33,076 bases of DNA. Origin: Candidatus Zymogenus saltonus. GTDB lineage: Bacteria > Desulfobacterota > Zymogenia > Zymogenales > Zymogenaceae. Location: NCBI GenBank assembly GCA_016929395.1, contig JAFGIX010000020.1, positions 1-33,076 on the forward strand, given 5' to 3'. The notes below the pieces were generated by a model. It did no database searches, was not told where the DNA came from, and saw only the letters and a program-made list of their open reading frames with translations. Below are positions 32,126-33,076 of the stretch, piece by piece. The translations under genes and the position numbers were made by a program. Numbering within the stretch: the stretch's first letter is position 1; the number at the start of each line of letters is the position of its first letter.

Positions 32126-32548
32126 CTACCTCACATCAAACACCACGGTCCTGTACAGCTGATCCCCGATGTAAATCTCCACCACCCACCGCCCGGAGGG
32201 GTCCCCCGGGTCAATCCTGTTGACCGAATACTGGATGGAGCTTTCCGTGTCAAGGCCGAAGGTTGCGGAAACCACACGGTTTTCACCGGGCAAGTACTCG
32301 ATATCGGTGGAGCCGTCTATGGTCTGGGCGGTCTTGGGCTCTCTTGGAAGGATCATCTCCCACCGGTGCCCGACGGTTTTTCCCATGTCGTTTTCGTAGC
32401 TGAAGATAAAGCCGAAGTGGATGCCCGGAATATTCGGGATCGACTTAGTCTTTTTCGACACGTAATACATGCCGTATTGGTCTTTTGCCAATAGCCCGAA
32501 CTCAAAATTGGTAATTGTAATGCCGGCGATATGCTCCCTTGTCTCCAT
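32126..32548 (-). CDS. DUF3859-like protein
   Basis: A 140-residue beta-rich protein starting at METREHIAG (ATG ending at 32548), 17 nt after the stop of the upstream gene on the same strand. The frame stays open further upstream, overlapping that gene, but those residues are out of character. The sequence ITNFEFGLLAKDQYGMYYV, then IPNIPGIHFGFIFSYEND, an HRWEMILPREPKT strand and a closing VEIYIGDQLYRTVVFDV follows the pattern I associate with DUF3859, a small immunoglobulin-like fold. The match is from memory and moderate. No signal peptide. It probably forms an operon with the membrane protein before it. No strong ribosome-binding site. Confidence 0.6.
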   Translation of the reverse strand: METREHIAGITITNFEFGLLAKDQYGMYYVSKKTKSIPNIPGIHFGFIFSYENDMGKTVGHRWEMILPREPKTAQTIDGSTDIEYLPGENRVVSATFGLDTESSIQYSVNRIDPGDPSGRWVVEIYIGDQLYRTVVFDVR

Positions 32549-32565
32549 GTCGGTCTTTGAGACCT

Positions 32566-32970
32566 TTACTCTTTCTTGAATACGTAGGTGAAAGGTATCG
32601 CGATCAGGTCGCCTATGATGTACGTTATAAAAAATACGGTTAGCATCACCGCATACATCTCCACCTTGCCCGCAAACAATAGGGGCAGTATCACGCAGAT
32701 CATCCATATCGATTTGTAGCAGAGCTGCAGCAACAAAATCGGCGTAAATTTGAGGGGCGAGCGTAAGCCCAATATCGACAAGACTCCAAAGGCGACGTAG
32801 ACGCTGCCGACAATTCCGAACACGACCGGGTCTTGGGGCGGAAATTTAAACAAGGATTTCATCAGCTCCGGCGCAAAGAGCATTCCCAGTCCTGAGCCCC
32901 CCGCCCCCAGAATCGTGTAGATATACATGAACTTAATCCAGCCGAATCTGGCCTTTTCATGGTTGGACAT
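32566..32970 (-). CDS. four-helix membrane protein, unknown
   Basis: A 134-residue protein starting MSNHEKARFGWIKFMYIY at the ATG ending at 32970, which has AAGGAGG 5 nt upstream. A longer frame to 33042 lacks such a site and its first 24 residues do not fit. Four hydrophobic segments: about 12-33, 47-68, 74-97 and 100-124. A conserved-looking FAPELMKSLFKFPPQDP loop lies between the first two. The layout resembles the DoxX/DUF4345-type small membrane proteins, but I cannot assign it. It is the first gene of a two-gene unit with the DUF3859-like gene. Confidence 0.7.
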   Translation of the reverse strand: MSNHEKARFGWIKFMYIYTILGAGGSGLGMLFAPELMKSLFKFPPQDPVVFGIVGSVYVAFGVLSILGLRSPLKFTPILLLQLCYKSIWMICVILPLLFAGKVEMYAVMLTVFFITYIIGDLIAIPFTYVFKKE

Positions 32971-33076
32971 GACGACCTCCTTAAAAATTTTAGGTGATTG
33001 TAAAAGATTTGCCACCATGATAAGGTAAATCATGGACATCAAATCTTTCCAAAGTATCGTAAAAACAGAGAAAACA

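Noticed and set aside
1-33076. tRNA, rRNA, transposase, integrase or phage structural genes
   Set aside because: I looked for T-loop-like GGTTCGA words and typical gene motifs; the few matches (near 4108 and 10430) lack the partner stems, and no such protein was recognised.

Overview
The window reads as one stretch of a bacterial chromosome. It is densely coded on both strands, with mixed but mostly GC-rich coding sequence and AT-rich gaps. No rRNA, tRNA, CRISPR array, transposase or phage structural gene is visible. The gene mix (Feo iron uptake, a DUF362-ferredoxin protein, a B12-type radical SAM protein, an RND/MMPL exporter, a thiazoline-carboxylate-hydrolase-like protein) and the short mobile palindromes around 19.3 kb suggest an anaerobic, Gram-negative-type lineage such as Desulfobacterota/Deltaproteobacteria. 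That placement is an inference; there is no phylogenetic marker here.

Layout. 1-3.9 kb: an AbiJ/HEPN-like C-terminal fragment at the edge, a small SHOCT-like membrane protein, a lipoprotein of unknown function and two tandem paralogous M23 (LytM) peptidases. 3.9-6.4 kb: a repeat-rich non-coding stretch, an L-2-amino-thiazoline-4-carboxylate hydrolase-like gene flanked by two related hairpin repeats, and an unknown protein. 6.5-10.3 kb, all on the minus strand: a ferrous-iron locus made of a Fur-FeoA fusion regulator, FeoB with an expanded extracytoplasmic loop, and a 56-residue Cys-rich FeoB-associated membrane protein. 10.4-16.8 kb: a hemolysin III-like protein, a TolB-like beta-propeller protein, a small helical protein, NAD-dependent GAPDH, a GtrB-like glycosyltransferase and a DUF362/2x[4Fe-4S] protein. 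16.9-23 kb: an RND exporter, an AT-rich pentapeptide-repeat membrane protein, a SAM methyltransferase and a secreted two-domain protein. 23.2-26.9 kb: a large secreted TPR-CHAT protein. 27-33 kb: a Ca2+/cation antiporter, a KefB-type K+/H+ antiporter with RCK domains, a B12-binding radical SAM enzyme and three small proteins.

The iron locus is the most integrated system. The regulator gene has an exact-consensus promoter (TTGACA, 17 nt, TATAAT) with a TTAGxC..GxCTAA palindrome at the predicted start of transcription. A closely matching palindrome lies upstream of feoB. The intervening 5' leader carries G-rich tandem repeats that contain two four-run G-quadruplex motifs on the RNA-sense strand. 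The simplest reading is that the Fur-FeoA fusion, or another metalloregulator, represses both transcription units and that the leader adds a further layer of control.

A second unusual regulatory layout precedes the TPR-CHAT gene: an exact-consensus promoter, then a hairpin plus U-tract terminator, then the gene. This fits either a small RNA or a transcription attenuator. Start codons were adjusted from ribosome-binding sites and signal peptides where the sequence allowed.
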